DNA from: Legionella sp. PATHC032
Lineage (GTDB): Bacteria; Pseudomonadota; Gammaproteobacteria; Legionellales; Legionellaceae
Direction: 5' to 3'
Length of the DNA stretch: 64,000 bases
NCBI RefSeq assembly: GCF_026191185.1
Contig: NZ_JAPHOV010000001.1
Coordinates: 3,258,501 to 3,322,500 of the forward strand
A model generated the notes under the pieces. That model was not told where the DNA came from. It saw only the letters and a list, made by a program, of their open reading frames with translations, and did not search any database. Made by a program: the position numbers and the translations under genes. Positions 29,291 through 40,103 of the stretch are shown here, in pieces (position 1 is the first letter of the stretch; every line of letters begins with the position of its first letter).

Positions 29291-30915
29291 CCGCCATACC
29301 TTAATTTAATCTGCCAGTAATCCAGCGTGGTCCCTAAAATCCTTTGCAACGCGGATAACTGATTGAGATACGCAATTTTTGCTCCTATCAATCCTGACTG
29401 TGCCTGAATCAATTGATTCTGAGTATTGTTGACATCCAGGGCACTGGATATTCCTGCCTGTTGTTTTTTCTTTTCCAGAGCATAAGACTGCTCTGCCAAT
29501 TTGACTTGCTTTTGTGCCAGCTCATAACGCTTGGCCAAGCTCTGAATATTATTGATGGTATTGGTTACACTGGTAATTAAAGCTCTTTTGGCTGCAATTA
29601 GATTAATTTTGTCTTTTTCCAGCTGGACTTTGGCATTAATTAATTGACTGCGCCGGCCAATATCGTTCAATGGAATGGTCAAAGTGACCCGGGCTGATTC
29701 CGTGACATTATTACCATTGTAAATGCTGCTTAAACCCGTACTGGTTCCGGTAACATCATTGACTGCTCCCCCTTGCACAGTGCCTGCCAAATCAAGCTGC
29801 CAAAGTTGCTGATTTTTTGCAACGGTATAAGCCCGCTCATCAGCGCGCAATGCCATTTTCTGTGCCAGATACTGCGTATTGTGATTCAATGCGATGGTAA
29901 TGGACTCTTGCAAGTCAGGCACTATAATTTCCTTTATCGTCACATCACTGGGAACTGAAATATGCAAATCCGGATCAAGCCCAATCATTTGCAATAATTC
30001 CTGAGAAGCCAGTTTAAAATCATTTTCACCTTGTTCTACCATCAAACTCAACGATTCTATCTGATAGGATTGCTGGATATTTCCAGTAGGTTCTAATTGT
30101 CCTGCTGCAATCTTTTTTTCATTAATTTGATAGGATTTTCTCGCTTCCTCCAGTTGCAAACGCTGATTCTCTAAATTGTTACCACTTAAAATCAATGCCC
30201 TGTATGCCGTAATGACCTGGGTAATCTGATCCATCACCGATTGCTGCAAACTTAATTTATTTAACCACTCTTTATCAATCGCATCCAACAGTTTTGCTTC
30301 ATTCACTGACTTGCCAAATCCTCGCAGCAAGGGCTGGGTAATGGATAAATTCAACACAGGATTATAGCTGTTGTTGGTGGAAACGTTGTTATCGATGGAT
30401 AAGGACGCTTTCGTCCCTAATTTGGTTTTCAAATCCAATTCAGGACTGGCCAGGAATGAATGATTTGTCGCGCTGCCTATCCCTTCAAAAGTACTTTTCT
30501 GCACAACGCCTGAAGCACCAAGGGCATATTGCAATTCAAACTCATTATTAGCTAAACGCAATTGATAGCGTTGAATAATGCGGTCTAATTCCGCATTTTG
30601 GATATTAGGATTATAACGCAAGGCTAAAAGAATGGCTTCTCGTATCGTCAATTGATGCCTTGTTTTCTTTTTTGATGCAGGCGAGGTAGGCAACTCTATC
30701 CAATTTTTCAACATGTATTCCGGGTTGGCAATGGCTGCCTTTAACCTTTCCTCCGCCTGCTCCACTCGCTGTGCTTCAGTGGAAGGATTTTCTGTCCAGG
30801 AGTAGAGTGAATTGCCAGTATTTGAAGAAGTCTTGGCGCTTGCGGCATGAAAACCAATCAGGCCCGATAAAATAAATACCGGTAACAATGCTGTGCTTTT
30901 ACTTAAAAATTTCAC
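29287..30915 (-). CDS. TolC-family outer-membrane efflux protein
   Basis: A 542-residue outer-membrane channel with GTG start and a signal peptide (ALLPVFILSGLIGFHAASA). Two outer membrane efflux protein repeats are visible: ILLALRYNPNIQNAELDRII near the start, ITIALNHNTQYLAQKMALRADERAY in the second half, and the closing EKKKQQAGISSALDVNNTQNQLIQAQSGLIGAKIAYLNQLSALQRILG. It is the first gene of the four-gene operon TolC-adaptor-ATPase-permease; all junctions overlap, which argues for one machine. The ribosome site before the GTG is weak. Confidence 0.92.
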   Translation of the reverse strand: MKFLSKSTALLPVFILSGLIGFHAASAKTSSNTGNSLYSWTENPSTEAQRVEQAEERLKAAIANPEYMLKNWIELPTSPASKKKTRHQLTIREAILLALRYNPNIQNAELDRIIQRYQLRLANNEFELQYALGASGVVQKSTFEGIGSATNHSFLASPELDLKTKLGTKASLSIDNNVSTNNSYNPVLNLSITQPLLRGFGKSVNEAKLLDAIDKEWLNKLSLQQSVMDQITQVITAYRALILSGNNLENQRLQLEEARKSYQINEKKIAAGQLEPTGNIQQSYQIESLSLMVEQGENDFKLASQELLQMIGLDPDLHISVPSDVTIKEIIVPDLQESITIALNHNTQYLAQKMALRADERAYTVAKNQQLWQLDLAGTVQGGAVNDVTGTSTGLSSIYNGNNVTESARVTLTIPLNDIGRRSQLINAKVQLEKDKINLIAAKRALITSVTNTINNIQSLAKRYELAQKQVKLAEQSYALEKKKQQAGISSALDVNNTQNQLIQAQSGLIGAKIAYLNQLSALQRILGTTLDYWQIKLRYGG

Positions 30916-30958
30916 CTTTGTTATCGCCTGTGTTTATAAAAATGCATCTCTGTTAAGG

Positions 30959-31789
30959 TCATTCAAAACGGCTAACCCCATACCCAGGTACCGAAAAACG
31001 CTGCCTGTCCTGCAGGCGTAATGCCGTTAATTGCCCTCCCCAAAGACATCCGGTATCTATCGCATGAATATGTGGATCCGAGCTTCGCCCCATGAGTGCA
31101 GCCCAATGACCAAAAACGATATCCATTTCAATTTTTTTCCGGCATGGCACCGCAAACCAGGGGTACAGATGATTGGGGGCTTTGGACAGTGTCCCTTTAT
31201 AACCCAACTCTAATCGTCCTTGAGCATCACAAAATCGCATCCGGGTAAAATAATTGGTAATGACTCGTAATCTATCGATCCCAGCCAAATCATCTGACCA
31301 AATATCCGGCTTATTGCCATACATCTGCGCTAAAAATTTCTTATACGAATCCCCAGAAAGCACCGCTTCCAGTTCATTAGCCAGGCTTACGGCCTTGGAC
31401 AAATCCCATAAAGGGGCTATACCGGCATGACACATGACTATGTTTAGCTCAGATGACATGCAAAGAAGAGATTGCTTTCGCAACCAATGCCCAAGCTCCT
31501 CTCCATCATCAGCCAGCATAACTTCTTCAAGCGTATCATCATGCCCTTTCCAGGGTTGCCCACCGAATAATAAGCCTAATAAATGCAAATCATGATTACC
31601 CAAAGTCACCTTGGGTTTAACAGGCAAGGAATAAATAAACCGTAATACGGCCAATGAATCAGGGCCTCGGTTTACCAAGTCCCCAACAAACCATAAACAA
31701 TCTTCCTTCTCATTAAAATCGATTAATTCAAGCAAACGTTGTAAAGGATCATAACAGCCCTGTACATCCCCTATTGCATAATCAGGCAC
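30959..31789 (-). CDS. apaH: diadenosine tetraphosphatase ApaH
   Basis: A 276-residue symmetrical Ap4A hydrolase. The metallophosphatase motifs are [14 protein letters not shown] (D-x-Q/H), [13 protein letters not shown] (GDxVxRG), TLGNHDLHL (GNHD), and [10 protein letters not shown]. The start chosen is GTG at 31789, giving [12 protein letters not shown] as in the family. GGAG lies 9 bases upstream of this GTG, and the alternative TTG at 31804 has no ribosome site. It overlaps the end of the upstream TraI-domain gene. In Enterobacteria apaH usually follows rsmA; here the order is rsmA, TraI-domain gene, apaH. Confidence 0.95.
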   Translation of the reverse strand: MPDYAIGDVQGCYDPLQRLLELIDFNEKEDCLWFVGDLVNRGPDSLAVLRFIYSLPVKPKVTLGNHDLHLLGLLFGGQPWKGHDDTLEEVMLADDGEELGHWLRKQSLLCMSSELNIVMCHAGIAPLWDLSKAVSLANELEAVLSGDSYKKFLAQMYGNKPDIWSDDLAGIDRLRVITNYFTRMRFCDAQGRLELGYKGTLSKAPNHLYPWFAVPCRKKIEMDIVFGHWAALMGRSSDPHIHAIDTGCLWGGQLTALRLQDRQRFSVPGYGVSRFE

Positions 31790-33119
31790 CGCGTTTTGCT
31801 CCAAACGTCAATTGGGACAGATCCTGCTCAATATTCTGCCATTGGCCATTCGCTGCCAATCGTTGCAAAGGAGTTATTGCAATAGCACTTGGTTGCTGTG
31901 TGAACTGACTGGTGTATTGTGATTTATGAATTAACTCGAGTGCAGACATGGGTTCTATTTTGCCTGTATTCAAATGATGCACCTGGACAGAATTGGGCAA
32001 AGCAACCCCATATCCTGCAAAAACGACTCCGGTATACATTTGCTGAGTATGGGCCTGTTCAAAACGACTGGTTACATTGCCCCCCGCATCTCGGCTATGC
32101 AGTCCTAATGACAAAAATCCATTCTGTATGGCTTGCCAATTTTTATATTCAGGATGCTCACGGACAAACAATTGAAACATTTCAGGGCACATCAACATGC
32201 CCCCGGGAACCATAAATAATGGCGCCTTGTTCACCATAATTCGACCGTCATCCAATGATTTGATAAGCCATTGAATGAATTCTACCCCTATTGCCTGCTC
32301 TTTTTCTGTTATGGATTCCGGTACACCACCGGTAAAGGTCACCGCTCTGCCATAACGGCCGCTTCGCCTCGCTCCACTTCGTGCCATAAACGCCAGAAAA
32401 TAACGCTGTATCGCAATGGCATCGGCCCGAATTAAAATAGCGCCCAAAGTACCCGCAGAACGATAATCTTCATTCAGCAAGGCTAACCAAACAGACAAAA
32501 CTTCTGGATTGGAGGCAATCCAGGCAAAACCACTGGCCGGCATCAAAGTTCTGGCCAGCAACAGGTTCAGCCGGCGGCGGAACTCCACATCCGCTTCTTT
32601 TTCAAACTGGTAATCATAATAACTTCCAATTTGAATTAAGCTTTCTAATAGAGGGTTCCATTGTTTTAACAATTGACCATTGCTATCGAACAAATTAATG
32701 CGAAACTCATCAAATAATTTGCCAATGCCTTGTAAAATTGCCGCAGAGTAAAGCGCATATTGCCAAAGCTTCTGTTCCTCGGAAAGCAAGTCTGGCTGTT
32801 CCTGAACGGTAAATTCCTTGAACAGACTCAATGCAGCTTCTGTTCTATTTAAAGCATGATCGACCATACCACCAGGCTGAGAATAATAACTGTTCGCAGT
32901 TTCTGGCAAATTTTGACAATAGTTGACCAGGTTCTCGATAAGAACAGAACATAAACTCTCATAGCGAGAGGCTTCCAACCCACTCAATGCTCTCATTTTC
33001 TGGAGTAATACCTGACGTTTCTCTTCACTCAGAAACTGCTCTGCGGTCACCATGCGAATTAAATCTTTTAACGACTTGGAATGAGCAGATAAAGAGCTTT
33101 TACGCTGACGATGAAACAA
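31782..33119 (-). CDS. TraI/MobH-like domain protein of unknown function
   Basis: A 445-residue cytoplasmic protein. Its N-terminal part contains [39 protein letters not shown], which resembles the N-terminal 'putative helicase/TraI' (HD-like) domain seen in MobH relaxase relatives (pattern GG...H...R...A). No relaxase active-site cluster is recognised. The start at a TTG (33119) has GGAGG five bases upstream; a GTG at 33131 and an ATG at 33053 are alternatives. It lies between rsmA and apaH on the same strand, which suggests a housekeeping role rather than conjugation. Confidence in function is low. Confidence 0.6.
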   Translation of the reverse strand: MFHRQRKSSLSAHSKSLKDLIRMVTAEQFLSEEKRQVLLQKMRALSGLEASRYESLCSVLIENLVNYCQNLPETANSYYSQPGGMVDHALNRTEAALSLFKEFTVQEQPDLLSEEQKLWQYALYSAAILQGIGKLFDEFRINLFDSNGQLLKQWNPLLESLIQIGSYYDYQFEKEADVEFRRRLNLLLARTLMPASGFAWIASNPEVLSVWLALLNEDYRSAGTLGAILIRADAIAIQRYFLAFMARSGARRSGRYGRAVTFTGGVPESITEKEQAIGVEFIQWLIKSLDDGRIMVNKAPLFMVPGGMLMCPEMFQLFVREHPEYKNWQAIQNGFLSLGLHSRDAGGNVTSRFEQAHTQQMYTGVVFAGYGVALPNSVQVHHLNTGKIEPMSALELIHKSQYTSQFTQQPSAIAITPLQRLAANGQWQNIEQDLSQLTFGAKRGA

Positions 33120-33155
33120 GACAACCTCCACAATAACTTATCATATAATTTTACA

Positions 33156-33926
33156 CTAATTGGAAATAAATTTCGCTAGTTGAACATATTCCGCAACGGA
33201 AATTTGTTCTGGCCTCTTGCCTCCATCAATTCCTAAATCATCGAGTTGAGATAATGAGATGATCCCTTTCAAATTATTAGTAAGAGTTTTGCGCCTCATA
33301 GCAAATGCTTTAGCAACAATATTTTCCAGTTTCTCAGTGCTTACAGACTCAAATGGTGAAACACGATAAGGTGTTAATCGAACTATTGCTGAGTCTACCT
33401 TGGGTTTGGGCTCAAAAGCTTCTGGAGGAACATCAAACAAATACTCTACCTCACAATGATACTGCAACATCACGCTTAATCGCCCATAAGCTTTTGTCCC
33501 GTGGACTGCTGCTATTCGCTCTACAACTTCTTTTTGTAACATAAAATGCATGTCATCAATACAAGTTATAAATTTCAATAAATAGATCAGCAAAGGAGTA
33601 GAGATATTATAAGGCAGATTACCCACTACCCTTAAATGGGAACCGAATTGACAAAAATCAACGGTTAATGCATCAGCAGGAATTAAATTCAATTTACCTT
33701 GAGACACTGGCAAGTGGGTTAAGTAGGTTTGTAAATCCGTATCGATTTCAATGGCTGTTAACTGATTCAGTTTTTGCAGTAATGGCTGTGTTAAAGCGCC
33801 TAGACCAGGGCCAATTTCCAGCATATTATCATCCGCCACAGGATTGATAGCTCGCAGAATCTCATTAATAATATATTTGTCTTGTAAGAAATTTTGACCA
33901 AAACGTTTACGTGGGCTATGCCTCAC
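33156..33926 (-). CDS. rsmA: 16S rRNA dimethyladenosine transferase RsmA (KsgA)
   Basis: A 256-residue SAM-dependent methyltransferase that dimethylates two adjacent adenosines in the 3' helix of 16S rRNA. It starts with GTG ([16 protein letters not shown]). The SAM motif is [12 protein letters not shown], the acidic residue for ribose binding is in [10 protein letters not shown], and the catalytic motif is NLPYNIS (NLPY). [11 protein letters not shown] and the C-terminal domain [11 protein letters not shown] are typical. It leads the rsmA-TraI-apaH series. Confidence 0.97.
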   Translation of the reverse strand: MRHSPRKRFGQNFLQDKYIINEILRAINPVADDNMLEIGPGLGALTQPLLQKLNQLTAIEIDTDLQTYLTHLPVSQGKLNLIPADALTVDFCQFGSHLRVVGNLPYNISTPLLIYLLKFITCIDDMHFMLQKEVVERIAAVHGTKAYGRLSVMLQYHCEVEYLFDVPPEAFEPKPKVDSAIVRLTPYRVSPFESVSTEKLENIVAKAFAMRRKTLTNNLKGIISLSQLDDLGIDGGKRPEQISVAEYVQLAKFISN

Positions 33927-34160
33927 TTTCTATCACCTATGTTAGGATAAAATTAATTCAGTAATCTTGTTGACTGCACAAGGTATACCCCATCAGGTAA
34001 AACTTGTTAATTTTACCGTAGGTTAGTGCCAAGTGCCAGCAAACCCCGGCAATACTCATCTAATCAAATCCATCTCTCTTAATTTTACAAATTTATATAG
34101 CGTAAACTCCAGAATATGGGGTAAAATTCAACCACAATGACCAAGGTTGATATTATCTGT

Positions 34161-34282
34161 CAGGACTTACGAAAAATCCCAAGGTCAAGGCAAAAATGTT
34201 TTTAATGAGGGAGTTTAGATAAACTAAATGACCGAATTAAAAACTTTTTTAACAAAGAGACTGTTGGTTTTCGTAAGTCCTG
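34161..34282. mobile_element. 122-bp MITE with 5-bp target duplication
   Basis: Terminal inverted repeats CAGGACTTACGAAAA (34161-34175) and TTTTCGTAAGTCCTG (34268-34282) are perfect. TCTGT flanks both sides (34156-34160 and 34283-34287) as a direct target-site duplication. No coding capacity. It lies in the 458-bp gap between rsmA and panD, which otherwise contains only the panD promoter region. Confidence 0.88.
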
Positions 34283-34384
34283 TCTGTTTTTTAGTTATTT
34301 CAATCTGGAAAAAGCCTTGAACAAGTAGACTCAGTCGTATTGAATCAATTGCTTTTTCCAGGCTCAAATTTAGGAAAGTAAATA

Positions 34385-34786
34385 ATGGCTTATAGAAAAA
34401 TGCTTAAATCAAAAATTCATCGTGCCTGCGTCACGCAAGCAGACCTGGATTATGAAGGGAGTATCACTATTGCACCCGAGCTTTTAAAAGCAGCAAATAT
34501 ATTGCACTATGAAGCTGTTAATGTTTGGAATATCACTGCCGGAACTCGATTTGAAACCTATGCCATTACAGGCGAAAAAGGTTCAACGGATATCTGTGTC
34601 AATGGAGCGGCAGCTCATTTAGTAACCCCTGGCGATTTGGTTATCATTGCCTCTTTTACGCAAATTCTGGAAGAGGATTGCGCAGCACATGAACCTACTG
34701 TTGTTTTTGTTGATCAATTCAATCGTCTGAAAGAAATCAGACCTGAAAGAATCGGTGTTAAAAGCAGAATACCTGTCCCGGCTTGA
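34385..34786 (+). CDS. panD: aspartate 1-decarboxylase precursor PanD
   Basis: A 133-residue pyruvoyl enzyme that makes beta-alanine for pantothenate and CoA. It is made as a proenzyme cut between Gly24 and Ser25 in DYEGSITI, which leaves the pyruvoyl group. Other family blocks are MLKSKIHRACVTQADL, NVWNITAGTRFETYAI, GAAAHLVTPGDLVIIASF and the closing V.VD..N. A good ribosome site (AGGAAAG) precedes the ATG. It is not next to panB or panC. Confidence 0.97.
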   Translation: MAYRKMLKSKIHRACVTQADLDYEGSITIAPELLKAANILHYEAVNVWNITAGTRFETYAITGEKGSTDICVNGAAAHLVTPGDLVIIASFTQILEEDCAAHEPTVVFVDQFNRLKEIRPERIGVKSRIPVPA

Positions 34787-34849
34787 GCTTGCCCCCATAT
34801 TAATCTGATTCCTCTATACCTCTCTGAAAATCGAGTACTGTACTGTCTT

Positions 34850-34880
34850 CGACGTCCCGTGACTTGTCCACTGGGCGTCG
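34850..34880. other. hairpin in the panD-tatC gap
   Basis: CGACGTCCCGTG, seven bases, then CACTGGGCGTCG, pairing at 10 of 12 positions. It may be the panD terminator (no T-run) or a repeat remnant. Confidence 0.35.
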
Positions 34881-34999
34881 ATAGAGATGTGATCAAGAGG
34901 CAGCCTATAAACCGAGGTGTATCCTGTTCGTCAGGCAATGATCAAAATTAGAAAAATCAAATAGAATAGTTTATTCTATGATCTCGGTATCCAACCCCA

Positions 35000-35725
35000 A
35001 TGAGCTTTATGTTAATTCATTTAATTGAATTACGTCGGAGAGCAATCTATACCCTTCTCTGGTTTGGCGCTTTAGCTTTATTGTTTTTTTTCATATCAGA
35101 CCAACTGTTTCATATCCTGGTAAAGCCCTTATTGCAATCTTTGCCAAACCAAGAGGGCCTGATTGCCACACAAATTACTTCCTCGGTTTTCACCCCTTTA
35201 AAACTTGCTGTGGATGCAGCCTTTTTACTCACTGCTCCGTTTGCTTTATTGCAGCTTTGGCGTTTTATGCGTCCGGGACTCTACAAAAACGAGCAAGAGC
35301 AAATCAGAGGTGCAATGATTCTAAGTCTTTTGCTCTTTGTCTTTGGAACACTATTTTGCTTTTATCTTGTCCTCCCTTATATGTTCCAGTTTTTTGCCCA
35401 GGCTCTGCCGAAGGAAGTGCGACTCATGCCTGATATGGCTTACGCCATAGATTTCATTACACGCATGTTGCTTTTATTTGGTTTTTCCTTTCAGGTTCCA
35501 CTCATTTGTCTTGTACTGGTAAAAATTCATTTTACTACGGTGACAACCCTTATAAAAATCAGGCCTTATGTGATAGTGGGGGCGTTTATTGTTGGTATGC
35601 TGCTCACCCCCCCTGATGTTTTTTCTCAAGTTGCATTAGCCTTGCCTCTGTGTTTGCTTTATGAAGCTGGGATTATTTTAGCCAGGATTTATGGGAAATC
35701 GCCCGTTCCCGCTTTAATTCAATAA
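35000..35725 (+). CDS. tatC: Sec-independent translocase subunit TatC
   Basis: A 241-residue inner-membrane protein with six predicted helices. It is the receptor that binds twin-arginine signal peptides. The conserved N-terminal HLIELRRRAIYTL, the FTPLKLAVDAAFLLTAPFALLQLWRFMRPGLYKNE block and LLFGFSFQVPLICLVLV are typical. The C-terminal part has MLLTPPDVFSQVALALPLCLLYE. The N-terminus is slightly shorter than in E. coli. An internal ATG at 35009 is an alternative start. tatC is separated from tatAB by about 33.5 kb. Confidence 0.95.
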   Translation: MSFMLIHLIELRRRAIYTLLWFGALALLFFFISDQLFHILVKPLLQSLPNQEGLIATQITSSVFTPLKLAVDAAFLLTAPFALLQLWRFMRPGLYKNEQEQIRGAMILSLLLFVFGTLFCFYLVLPYMFQFFAQALPKEVRLMPDMAYAIDFITRMLLLFGFSFQVPLICLVLVKIHFTTVTTLIKIRPYVIVGAFIVGMLLTPPDVFSQVALALPLCLLYEAGIILARIYGKSPVPALIQ

Positions 35726-35786
35726 GCTCAAGTTAAAAGAGGAACAACCGATATATTTATCATAATGCTCAAAAATGGAGCCTCTT

Positions 35787-36098
35787 ATGAATAAAATAGC
35801 CAAGTACAATATCGGGGATCTGGTTATTCATAAACGCATCAGATACCGAGCGATCGTTATTGATGTGGATCCCATATTTCAAGCCTCAGGGAAATATAAT
35901 CCCCGGGCAACTCAGCATGAATTTGCAACAAGAAACCCTTGGTACCGCCTGTTAGTCGATGACAGCAGCCAAATCACTTATGTTGAAGAATGCCAGTTGC
36001 TTCCTGACACCAGTCAGGAACCTATCAACAACCCCAATATTGATGATTATTTAATCAAAAGAAAAGGCAGTTATCAGAAAGCCATCTCATCTCACTAG
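35787..36098 (+). CDS. hspQ: heat shock protein HspQ (hemimethylated DNA-binding YccV family)
   Basis: A 103-residue protein. MNKIAKYNIGDLVIHKRIRYRAIVIDVDPIF is the family N-terminus, and NPWYRLLVDDSSQITYVEECQL is its second block. Homologues stabilise or destabilise DnaA mutants, act as Lon specificity factors and bind hemimethylated DNA. The start at 35787 has GGAG 6 bases upstream; the ATG at 35775 is less likely. The gene ends inside a hairpin. Confidence 0.88.
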   Translation: MNKIAKYNIGDLVIHKRIRYRAIVIDVDPIFQASGKYNPRATQHEFATRNPWYRLLVDDSSQITYVEECQLLPDTSQEPINNPNIDDYLIKRKGSYQKAISSH

Positions 36099-36110
36099 CC
36101 TATGAGATGG
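36082..36110. terminator. hairpin at the hspQ 3' end
   Basis: CCATCTCAT, eleven bases, ATGAGATGG, overlapping the hspQ stop codon (36096-36098). There is no T-run, so it may be an RNA-stability element as well as a terminator. A second perfect hairpin (TACCGCT...AGCGGTA) lies at about 36215-36235, downstream of the opposing gene. Confidence 0.45.
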
Positions 36111-36302
36111 AGATGCCAACAAGACATTGTATAGTTATTTGATTGTTAAATGACACGTTGGGCAACCTAAGTGCCTCGGCTTATCCGAGAAGCATTCAGC
36201 CTTACTTTGTGGATACCGCTGACAAGCAGCGGTAAATGAGTAGTGCAGAAACCTTGGCAACGCAGCAATACAGCGAAAGAAGCAGGTTAGACAAGAGGTC
36301 TG

Positions 36303-36497
36303 TTATGTAGTTCTCAACATCAACACCAGCAAAGCAATAAACCCTATTAAAATCAGGCCTAAAACACCCATCGTCATAAAGCTTTTGCTCATATTTTCCT
36401 TGCTAAATTGCTCTGGGCTCCCCTTAATGAATCGGTACAATATAAAAATAATCAAGCCTGCGCCAATAAGTCCTAAAATTTGATATAAAGTTTCCAT
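36303..36497 (-). CDS. small two-helix membrane protein
   Basis: A 64-residue inner-membrane protein starting METLYQILGLIGAG (GGAG lies 7 bases upstream), with two hydrophobic helices (about residues 6-21 and 42-61). It follows fre by 18 bases in the same direction, so it is probably co-transcribed with ubiD and fre. The family was not identified. It resembles the small HIG1-like proteins in layout only. Confidence 0.6.
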   Translation of the reverse strand: METLYQILGLIGAGLIIFILYRFIKGSPEQFSKENMSKSFMTMGVLGLILIGFIALLVLMLRTT

Positions 36498-36515
36498 TAA
36501 TTCACTCCATTCCAC

Positions 36516-37229
36516 TCAGTTTTTTGCGTTATCTGTTTTGGATTCAAAACGAAAGGCATCTGAAAACATCTGGGTAGGCGATAGGCCATAACCAAGCAAG
36601 GTATCACGAGTACTGTACACCATATCGAAAGGACCACTGATGACGATTTGCCAATCTCGCAAAACGTTTGCATGCCTGGCAAGAACCCGCGAAGCCAAAG
36701 TATCCTCACTTTTATCGGATAACAGCGAAAAATATTGGAAGTGGCTGGCGTGAGACCGCCAACTCCTTACCTTTTCATCCATGTATAAATCACTTTGCGA
36801 TCGTGCTCCCCAAAACAACTCAAATGGCCTGCTGTCCGCATCTGCCAGTAATTGCTCAATCATGGCTTTAATTGGTGCAAATCCAGTCCCGCCAGCAATG
36901 AATAAAATGGGTTTTTGGGGATGTAATCTATCAATACTGCATTCACCCAAAGGTAACCTTAAGTGCAGAGCTCCATATTGTTTGATATGAGCCAACAACG
37001 ATTGATGATAATCATTATCCTGGCTATGGCGAATATGCAACTCGTAACGATGAGAACCTAAAGGCGCATTCGCGATTGAATAACTAAACGCATCCTCTGC
37101 AAACAGGATTTGCAAATACTGCCCCGCTTGATAATCGACGTATTCATCAGGCATTAATACCAATCGCACGATGCTGTCCGTTAAAGGGGAAATGTCCTCC
37201 ACCTGAGCTTGAATTATTTTATCTGTCAT
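36516..37229 (-). CDS. fre: NAD(P)H-flavin reductase Fre-like
   Basis: A 237-residue oxidoreductase of the ferredoxin-reductase superfamily. The flavin-binding motif R-x-Y-S appears as FSYSIANAP, the NAD site as FIAGGTGFAPIKAMIEQL, and the C-terminus as YGLSPTQMFSDAF. It transfers electrons from NAD(P)H to free flavin. It starts at 37229 with one base shared with the ubiD stop (TAATG), so the two are translationally coupled. UbiD needs prenylated FMN, so a flavin reductase here makes biochemical sense; that link is an inference, though the pairing of fre with ubiD is seen in other gammaproteobacteria. Confidence 0.88.
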   Translation of the reverse strand: MTDKIIQAQVEDISPLTDSIVRLVLMPDEYVDYQAGQYLQILFAEDAFSYSIANAPLGSHRYELHIRHSQDNDYHQSLLAHIKQYGALHLRLPLGECSIDRLHPQKPILFIAGGTGFAPIKAMIEQLLADADSRPFELFWGARSQSDLYMDEKVRSWRSHASHFQYFSLLSDKSEDTLASRVLARHANVLRDWQIVISGPFDMVYSTRDTLLGYGLSPTQMFSDAFRFESKTDNAKN

Positions 37230-38695
37230 TATTTTAATCCTAATAAGGACCAATAACCATTTACTCTATTAAGCACATCCTCATCCATCGTAATTGGTTT
37301 ACCCCATTCTCTTTGTGTTTCTCCTGGCCATTTACTGGTAGCATCCATACCCATCTTGGAACCCAGTCCTGAAACCGGAGAGGCAAAGTCCAGATAATCA
37401 ATAGGCGTATTTTCTACCATGACGGTATCGCGGGCCGGATCCATGCGTGTCGTCATTGCCCATATGACATCTTGCCAATTACGCGCGTCCACATCATCAT
37501 CACAAACAATGACGAACTTGGTATACATAAACTGACGCAAGAAAGACCAAACAGCCATCATAATACGTTTAGCATGTCCTGGGTATTGCTTTTTTATAGT
37601 GACTACAGCCAAACGATAAGAGCATCCCTCTGGCGGCAAATAAAAATCCACGATCTCGGGGAATTGTTTTTGCAACAAGGGAATGAACACTTCATTTAAG
37701 GCAACTCCCAAAATCGCTGGCTCATCTGGCGGCCTCCCGGTGTAAGTACTGTGGTAAATAGGTTTATCACGATGAGTAATACGCTCTACCGTAAAAACAG
37801 GAAAAGATTGGACTTCATTATAATAACCGGTGTGATCGCCATAAGGTCCTTCAGGTGCCTCATTTCCTGGCTCAAGATACCCCTCCAAAATAATTTCGCC
37901 ACTGGCTGGAACATGCAAATCATTGCCAATGCATCGAGTCAACCGAGTGCGTTGCCCTCTAAGCAATCCCGCAAAAGCGTATTCAGACAAAGTATCAGGA
38001 ACTGGAGTAACTGCTGCCAGTATGGTGGCTGGGTCAGCACCCAAAGTCACCGCAATCGGGAAGCGTTCTTTTGGGAATTCCCGCTGCCAGGCCAGGTAAT
38101 CGAGAGCACCTCCCCGGTGGGATAACCAGCGCATGATCAATTTATTTTTACTTAATAGTTGCTGGCGATAGATACCCATGTTTTCTCTGGACTGCTGTGG
38201 GCCACGAGTAGTAACCAAACCCCAGGTAATCAAAGGAGCCACATCTCCCGGCCAACACGTTTGAATGGGCAATAACGTTAAATCCACTTCATCCTTTTCC
38301 CATACGTGAGTCTGGCACTCTGCGCCACTGACATATTTGGGCGCCATATTCAGTGCCTGTTTCAATAAAGGCAATTTGCTAAAAGCGTCTTTGAATCCTT
38401 TAGGAGGATCCGGCTCTTTTAAAGCGGCCAGTAACTTCCCCACTTCCCTTAAAGCGGCAATAGACTCTTCACCCATTCCCAAAGCAACTCGCTCCACTGT
38501 ACCAAAAAGATTGGTCAGTACAGGCATGTCGTAATTGGGTGTATTGGTAAATAAAAGGGCTGGTCCTCCTGAGCGCAACACTTTATCGCTGACAACGGTC
38601 ATCTCAAGATGAGGTGATACTGGATACTCAATACGTTTTAATAATTCACGTGATTCAAGTTGGGCTATGAAATCTCTCAGATCTGAATACTTCAT
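37229..38695 (-). CDS. ubiD: 3-octaprenyl-4-hydroxybenzoate carboxy-lyase UbiD
   Basis: A 488-residue decarboxylase of ubiquinone biosynthesis that uses prenylated FMN. Family blocks include [23 protein letters not shown] N-terminus (here SRELLKRI), [57 protein letters not shown] ([11 protein letters not shown] contains the catalytic Glu region), [16 protein letters not shown] and VVCDDDVD-like [20 protein letters not shown]. The length is normal. It leads the ubiD-fre-small protein unit. Confidence 0.97.
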   Translation of the reverse strand: MKYSDLRDFIAQLESRELLKRIEYPVSPHLEMTVVSDKVLRSGGPALLFTNTPNYDMPVLTNLFGTVERVALGMGEESIAALREVGKLLAALKEPDPPKGFKDAFSKLPLLKQALNMAPKYVSGAECQTHVWEKDEVDLTLLPIQTCWPGDVAPLITWGLVTTRGPQQSRENMGIYRQQLLSKNKLIMRWLSHRGGALDYLAWQREFPKERFPIAVTLGADPATILAAVTPVPDTLSEYAFAGLLRGQRTRLTRCIGNDLHVPASGEIILEGYLEPGNEAPEGPYGDHTGYYNEVQSFPVFTVERITHRDKPIYHSTYTGRPPDEPAILGVALNEVFIPLLQKQFPEIVDFYLPPEGCSYRLAVVTIKKQYPGHAKRIMMAVWSFLRQFMYTKFVIVCDDDVDARNWQDVIWAMTTRMDPARDTVMVENTPIDYLDFASPVSGLGSKMGMDATSKWPGETQREWGKPITMDEDVLNRVNGYWSLLGLK

Positions 38696-38840
38696 TAATT
38701 ATCTCAAAAAGAAGCTTACTGTAAACCCGTACCAGCACAGCGTAATACAGGTTATGAGCATGAATTATAAACCTGAAAATAAGGCGAATTTGGACCCCGA
38801 ATTAGATTCTGCTAATTACGGGGTTACTCAATCATTTCAA

Positions 38841-40103
38841 TTATTCCTGACGCTTCATTGCATCAAAGAATTCGGCATTTGTCTTATGATTTTTCATGCG
38901 TTCCAATAAGAATTCAATCGCATCGCATTCATCCATGGATTGCAGGATTTTACGCAATATCCAGGTACGTTGTAATTCTTCTGGGCTCAACAGGAGATCT
39001 TCACGACGGGTACCAGAGCGATTAATGTTAATCGCAGGGAACACTCTTCTCTCGGCAATATTACGGCTCAAGTGGATTTCCATATTACCAGTACCTTTAA
39101 ACTCTTCGTAAATCACCTCATCCATTTTGGAACCGGTGTCTACCAGAGCGGTTGCAATAATGGTTAAACTGCCACCCTCTTCTATGTTACGTGCCGCACC
39201 ATACAATCTCTTGGGTCTTTGCAGAGCATTCGCATCAACACCACCAGTCAGTACTTTACCTGATGCAGGTACAACTGTATTGTAAGCTCTGGCCAGGCGA
39301 GTGATTGAATCCAGCAAAATAACCACATCACGTTTGTGCTCAACCAGGCGTTTTGCTTTTTCTATTACCATTTCAGCAACCTGGACATGGCGATTGGCAG
39401 GCTCATCAAAAGTACTCGCAACAACCTCCCCTTTGACAGAACGTTGCATTTCAGTTACTTCTTCCGGGCGTTCATCAATAAGCAAAACAATGAGATAACA
39501 TTCAGGATAATTTTTTTCTATAGAGCGAGCAATGTTTTGCAACATCAAAGTCTTACCAGCTTTCGGAGGTGACACGATCAAACCACGCTGACCGCGGCCG
39601 AAAGGAGCACATAAATCAACTACTCTTGCCGTTAGATCTTCTGTGCTGCCATTCCCCTGTTCCATGACCAGACGCTCGGTAGCAAATAGGGGAGTTAAGT
39701 TTTCAAATAAAATCTTACGCTTTGCGCTATCCGGTGTATCGTAGTTAATTTGATCGACTTTTAATAAAGCAAAATAGCGTTCGCTGTCTTTAGGTGGGCG
39801 GATTTTACCAGAAATAGTATCCCCGGAACGAAGACCAAAACGTCTGATCTGACTGGGAGAGACATAAATGTCATCAGGACCCGCCAAATAGGAGCCATCA
39901 GCAGAACGCAAGAAACCAAAACCATCAGTCAAAACTTCCAAAACACCATCGCCATGGATGTCTTCCCCTTTTAAAGCATGGGCTTTAAGGATGGCGAAAA
40001 TGATGTCTTGCTTGCGCATACGGGAGGTATTTTCCACACCCATCTCTTGAGCGATATTAACGAGATCGGCAATAGGTAATTGCTTAAGTTCACTAAGATT
40101 CAT
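38841..40103 (-). CDS. rho: transcription termination factor Rho
   Basis: A 420-residue hexameric RNA helicase. The start at 40103 gives [22 protein letters not shown], as in E. coli. The RNA-binding domain is at about 48-125 ([30 protein letters not shown]). Walker A is [15 protein letters not shown], Walker B is [16 protein letters not shown], the Q-loop is [33 protein letters not shown] and the R-loop is [32 protein letters not shown]. It forms a separate unit downstream of trxA, as is common. Confidence 0.98.
   Translation of the reverse strand: MNLSELKQLPIADLVNIAQEMGVENTSRMRKQDIIFAILKAHALKGEDIHGDGVLEVLTDGFGFLRSADGSYLAGPDDIYVSPSQIRRFGLRSGDTISGKIRPPKDSERYFALLKVDQINYDTPDSAKRKILFENLTPLFATERLVMEQGNGSTEDLTARVVDLCAPFGRGQRGLIVSPPKAGKTLMLQNIARSIEKNYPECYLIVLLIDERPEEVTEMQRSVKGEVVASTFDEPANRHVQVAEMVIEKAKRLVEHKRDVVILLDSITRLARAYNTVVPASGKVLTGGVDANALQRPKRLYGAARNIEEGGSLTIIATALVDTGSKMDEVIYEEFKGTGNMEIHLSRNIAERRVFPAININRSGTRREDLLLSPEELQRTWILRKILQSMDECDAIEFLLERMKNHKTNAEFFDAMKRQE

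Noticed and set aside
31782-33119. Evidence of a conjugative element from the TraI-like domain
   Set aside because: No relaxase motif, no transfer genes nearby, and it lies between rsmA and apaH in what looks like a housekeeping unit.
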